This document shows, one piece after another, positions 5,547 through 7,041 of a stretch of 7,041 nt of DNA. A model generated the notes under the pieces. The model was not told where the DNA came from and searched no databases. It saw only the letters and a program-made list of their open reading frames with translations. Location of the stretch: positions 1 through 7,041 of the forward strand of contig JASHZC010000142.1 of the NCBI GenBank assembly GCA_030042755.1, read 5' to 3'. Made by a program: the position numbers and the translations under genes. This DNA is from Vulcanimicrobiota bacterium (GTDB lineage Bacteria > Eremiobacterota > Eremiobacteria > Baltobacterales > Baltobacteraceae). Position 1 is the stretch's first letter. Each line of letters opens with the position of its first letter.

Positions 5547-6029
5547 TTGGAAGCGCGTGAGTACACGCGTGCGTTGGAGCCGCTGTTGGAACAGGGAGCA
5601 GCATATGCACGAGGGTTGTTACACAACACCCACGACGCCGAGGATGCCGTGCAAGATGCAGCGCTGCGCGGATGGCGACGTATCGACACGTTCGATACGC
5701 GCCGTTCTTTCAAGGGCTGGTGGTTCGCGATTCTGCAAAATTGCTGCATCGACATGCTGCGTCGCGCAAAGCGGCGCACAACAGAGAGTCTCGAGGGACG
5801 CGATCCGCCCAAAGATTCACACGAGGAACAACTGGACTGGACCGACCTCGTTAGTGCAATTGAAACGCTCTCCGAAGCCCACCGAGAGATTCTGCGCCTT
5901 CGCTACTTCGCCGACCTCAGTTATGACGAGATCGCGGAGGCCCTCGCCATGCCCAAGGGCACGGTCTCGTCGCGCATCCACCTTGCCCGAAAAGCACTCG
6001 CCGCGGCGATGCGAAAGGATGACGTATGA
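5547..6029 (+). CDS. Second ECF RNA polymerase sigma factor
   Basis: This 160-residue protein starts at TTG 5547, with GAGG (5538-5541) five bases upstream inside and just beyond the end of the previous gene; no ATG in frame gives a complete N-terminus. Region 2 spans about residues 10-75: LEQGAAYARGLLHNTHDAEDAVQDAALRGW and FKGWWFAILQNCCIDMLRR, the latter typical of region 2.3-2.4. Region 4 spans about 103-155: LSEAHREILRLRYFADLSYDEIAEALAMPKGTVSSRIHLARKAL, with its helix-turn-helix at about 124-144. A short charged linker joins the two. It differs clearly from the minus-strand sigma factor and is not a duplicate. The stop overlaps the next ATG (ATGA, 6026-6029), which pairs it with the following anti-sigma factor. 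Confidence 0.93.
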   Translation: MEAREYTRALEPLLEQGAAYARGLLHNTHDAEDAVQDAALRGWRRIDTFDTRRSFKGWWFAILQNCCIDMLRRAKRRTTESLEGRDPPKDSHEEQLDWTDLVSAIETLSEAHREILRLRYFADLSYDEIAEALAMPKGTVSSRIHLARKALAAAMRKDDV

Positions 6030-6412
6030 CACCGCTTGATCCGGCTGAACTCTCTGCCTATGTGGACGGCGAACTGCCCGCAGAACGGATGCGCGAGATC
6101 GAGCGCATTGTTGCGTCAGATCCGGCCCTGCGCGCAGAGTTGGAATCGCTCACGAAACTGCATGCCGAATTGCAAGCGGCGGGCCGCACCGCCGGCTTTC
6201 GGCCTGCGGTAAATCTGCGTGCAATCGACGGCATAAATGAGAGCCGCAGGACCATAAGCAGCGGCGTGATTGCCTTCGTCGCGCTGCTCGTCGTCGCACA
6301 GCTCGTGCTTAGGCTCTTCGATGCGCTCGCAGTGGCGTTTGCGCTGGAGTGCATCGCCCTCCTGGTCGTATTGACTGGCGTAGGCTTCTTAGCGACAAGA
6401 ACAGCCGGCTAG
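6026..6412 (+). CDS. Membrane anti-sigma factor without zinc ligands
   Basis: The protein has 128 residues. The N-terminal part, LDPAELSAYVDGELPAERMREIERIVASDPALRAELESL (residues 4-42), is the typical anti-sigma cytoplasmic helix bundle (L-x-A-Y-V-D-G-E-L-P). It lacks the His/Cys zinc ligands found in the other anti-sigma factor of this window. Two membrane helices follow, at about 80-98 and 101-124, with only a few residues between them and almost no outer domain. A signal is therefore probably sensed within or close to the membrane. It is translationally coupled to the sigma gene by ATGA and ends the four-gene operon begun by the CPBP protease. Confidence 0.9.
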   Translation: MTPLDPAELSAYVDGELPAERMREIERIVASDPALRAELESLTKLHAELQAAGRTAGFRPAVNLRAIDGINESRRTISSGVIAFVALLVVAQLVLRLFDALAVAFALECIALLVVLTGVGFLATRTAG

Positions 6413-6600
6413 ATCGTCTCAAGAGCTACAACATTTTGCATGTCTTGAAGAATAAGCACGAACGCTTCACGCATGGCGCATCGCCTCGGCGTCGCGCACG
6501 CGGCGAACTACGTGAAAACGGTTGCAATCCGGTGGAACCCTTGGGACCCCTTGACGCCCGCTAGCTTAGCCACTCCCCGGGTTTTTCGCGGATTCTTGGA
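6413..6600. other. Gene-free right end of the putative selC island
   Basis: With the 102 bp up to 6702 this makes 290 bp without a gene. It contains the AAAACGGTTGCA 12-mer (6515-6526), a weak hairpin CCCG...CGGG followed by five Ts (about 6556-6586) that might end the preceding operon, and no reading frame with convincing protein character on either strand. Confidence 0.6.
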
Positions 6601-6617
6601 CCTACACGCTCCCGCCA
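6601..6617 (+). repeat. Right copy of 17-bp selC 3'-end direct repeat (putative attR)
   Basis: This copy is identical to 4238-4254 over CCTACACGCTCCCGCCA; the next bases differ on both sides. No D, anticodon or variable arm precedes it, so it is a tRNA fragment and not a second tRNA. It lies 86 bp before the next gene. Confidence 0.75.
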
Positions 6618-6702
6618 CCGTTCCGTATCGCCAATCACCTGACAGTCGGTCGGCTGTGAGCCGGATACATCCTCGTACAGTATAGTAGTCCGGGGTGGTT
6701 TA

Positions 6703-7041
6703 GTGCGAAAGATGCTGGCGGGCATCTCTGCATCTGTCGTGGGGATGTTGATCGCCGGGGGTGGCAGTCTCGGAGCCACGCTTGGGAGCGAAGCGCACGT
6801 TCGGCAACACGCGACGTGGGTGCGAAGCGTTGCGCACAAGCCTCGATTGATTCCGCTTGCAGCCGTTCCAAATGCCTTTCACAACGGCTTCATATTTTTC
6901 GAGCCACGGGGCTTCGTAGTCGATCGCTTGATGATCTCCACGAACGCCGCCGATCGCAACGCCGTCGCGGCCACCGTCTTTGCGCGCGATCGCGCTAATG
7001 CGAACGCTTCCGTTGAAGTGGACCAAACGTGGGTTGGGACT
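6703..7041 (+). CDS. Probable secreted protein, unknown function (3' end cut off)
   Basis: A frame opens at GTG 6703 and continues to the window edge for 113 codons without a stop. GGGGTGG about five bases upstream is a plausible ribosome site for the GTG; ATG 6712 is an alternative three codons later. The N-terminus MRKMLAGISASVVGMLIAGGGSLGATLGSEA is a convincing signal peptide: basic start, hydrophobic core, small residues at the end. The mature part (HATWVRSVAHKPRLIPLAAVPNAFHNGFIFFEPRGFVVDRLMISTNAADRNAVAATVFARDRANANASVEVDQTWVGT) matches no family I know. Codon use is like that of the other genes here. A TATAGT at 6681-6686 could be a -10 box, without a clear -35. It begins just outside the right repeat, so it probably lay next to selC before the insertion. 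Confidence 0.75.
   Translation, partial: MRKMLAGISASVVGMLIAGGGSLGATLGSEAHVRQHATWVRSVAHKPRLIPLAAVPNAFHNGFIFFEPRGFVVDRLMISTNAADRNAVAATVFARDRANANASVEVDQTWVGT

Noticed and set aside
6413..6478. A 21-codon minus-strand frame (MREAFVLILQDMQ...)
   Set aside because: It is very short, has no clear ribosome site and no recognisable homology.
6585..6617. A second tRNA gene ending at 6617
   Set aside because: Only the 3' half of the acceptor and T stems is present; the preceding sequence forms no T loop, D arm or anticodon arm.
6473..6685. 70-residue plus-strand frame across the right repeat
   Set aside because: It has no family resemblance and no ribosome site, and it spans the tRNA fragment; taken as chance.

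Overview
This is a high-GC bacterial chromosomal window, probably from a metagenome-derived or poorly characterised lineage. Several proteins remind me of Candidatus Eremiobacterota (WPS-2), but that is recall and not a search result. It holds ten protein genes (one cut by each window edge), one tRNA gene and one gene remnant.

The main discovery is a selenocysteine system split over two places. The tRNA gene at 4161-4254 is selC, the selenocysteine tRNA: anticodon UCA, 8-bp acceptor stem, 6-bp D stem with a 4-nt loop, 5-bp variable arm, encoded CCA. About 2 kb away on the minus strand (2151-1513) lies a thioredoxin-fold gene whose frame is interrupted by one TGA (2046-2044). This TGA sits exactly where the first active-site cysteine should be, giving a U-G-G-C redox motif. 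Read through as selenocysteine it gives a 212-residue protein with a thioredoxin domain and TPR-like C-terminus. An ordinary gene caller would start at Met42 (position 2028) and lose the active site. A hairpin just after the TGA is a candidate bacterial SECIS.

Layout. 1-458 (+): C-terminal part of a multicopper oxidase. 946-461 (-): four-helix membrane protein, ending 2 bp from it. 1008-1583 (+): DUF4126 membrane protein, overlapping the 3' end of the selenoprotein gene tail-to-tail. 4054-1513 (-): a probable operon of ECF sigma factor, RskA-type zinc anti-sigma factor, an uncharacterised exported protein and the thioredoxin-like selenoprotein. selC is transcribed divergently from it.

The last 17 bp of selC (CCTACACGCTCCCGCCA) recur at 6601-6617. 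This is the signature of site-specific integration into the 3' end of a tRNA gene. The 2.36 kb between the copies holds a short acetyltransferase remnant, a CPBP intramembrane protease, a small membrane protein and a second ECF sigma/anti-sigma pair in one tight operon (4474-6412), but no integrase. Beyond the second repeat a new probable secreted protein begins at 6703 and runs off the window.
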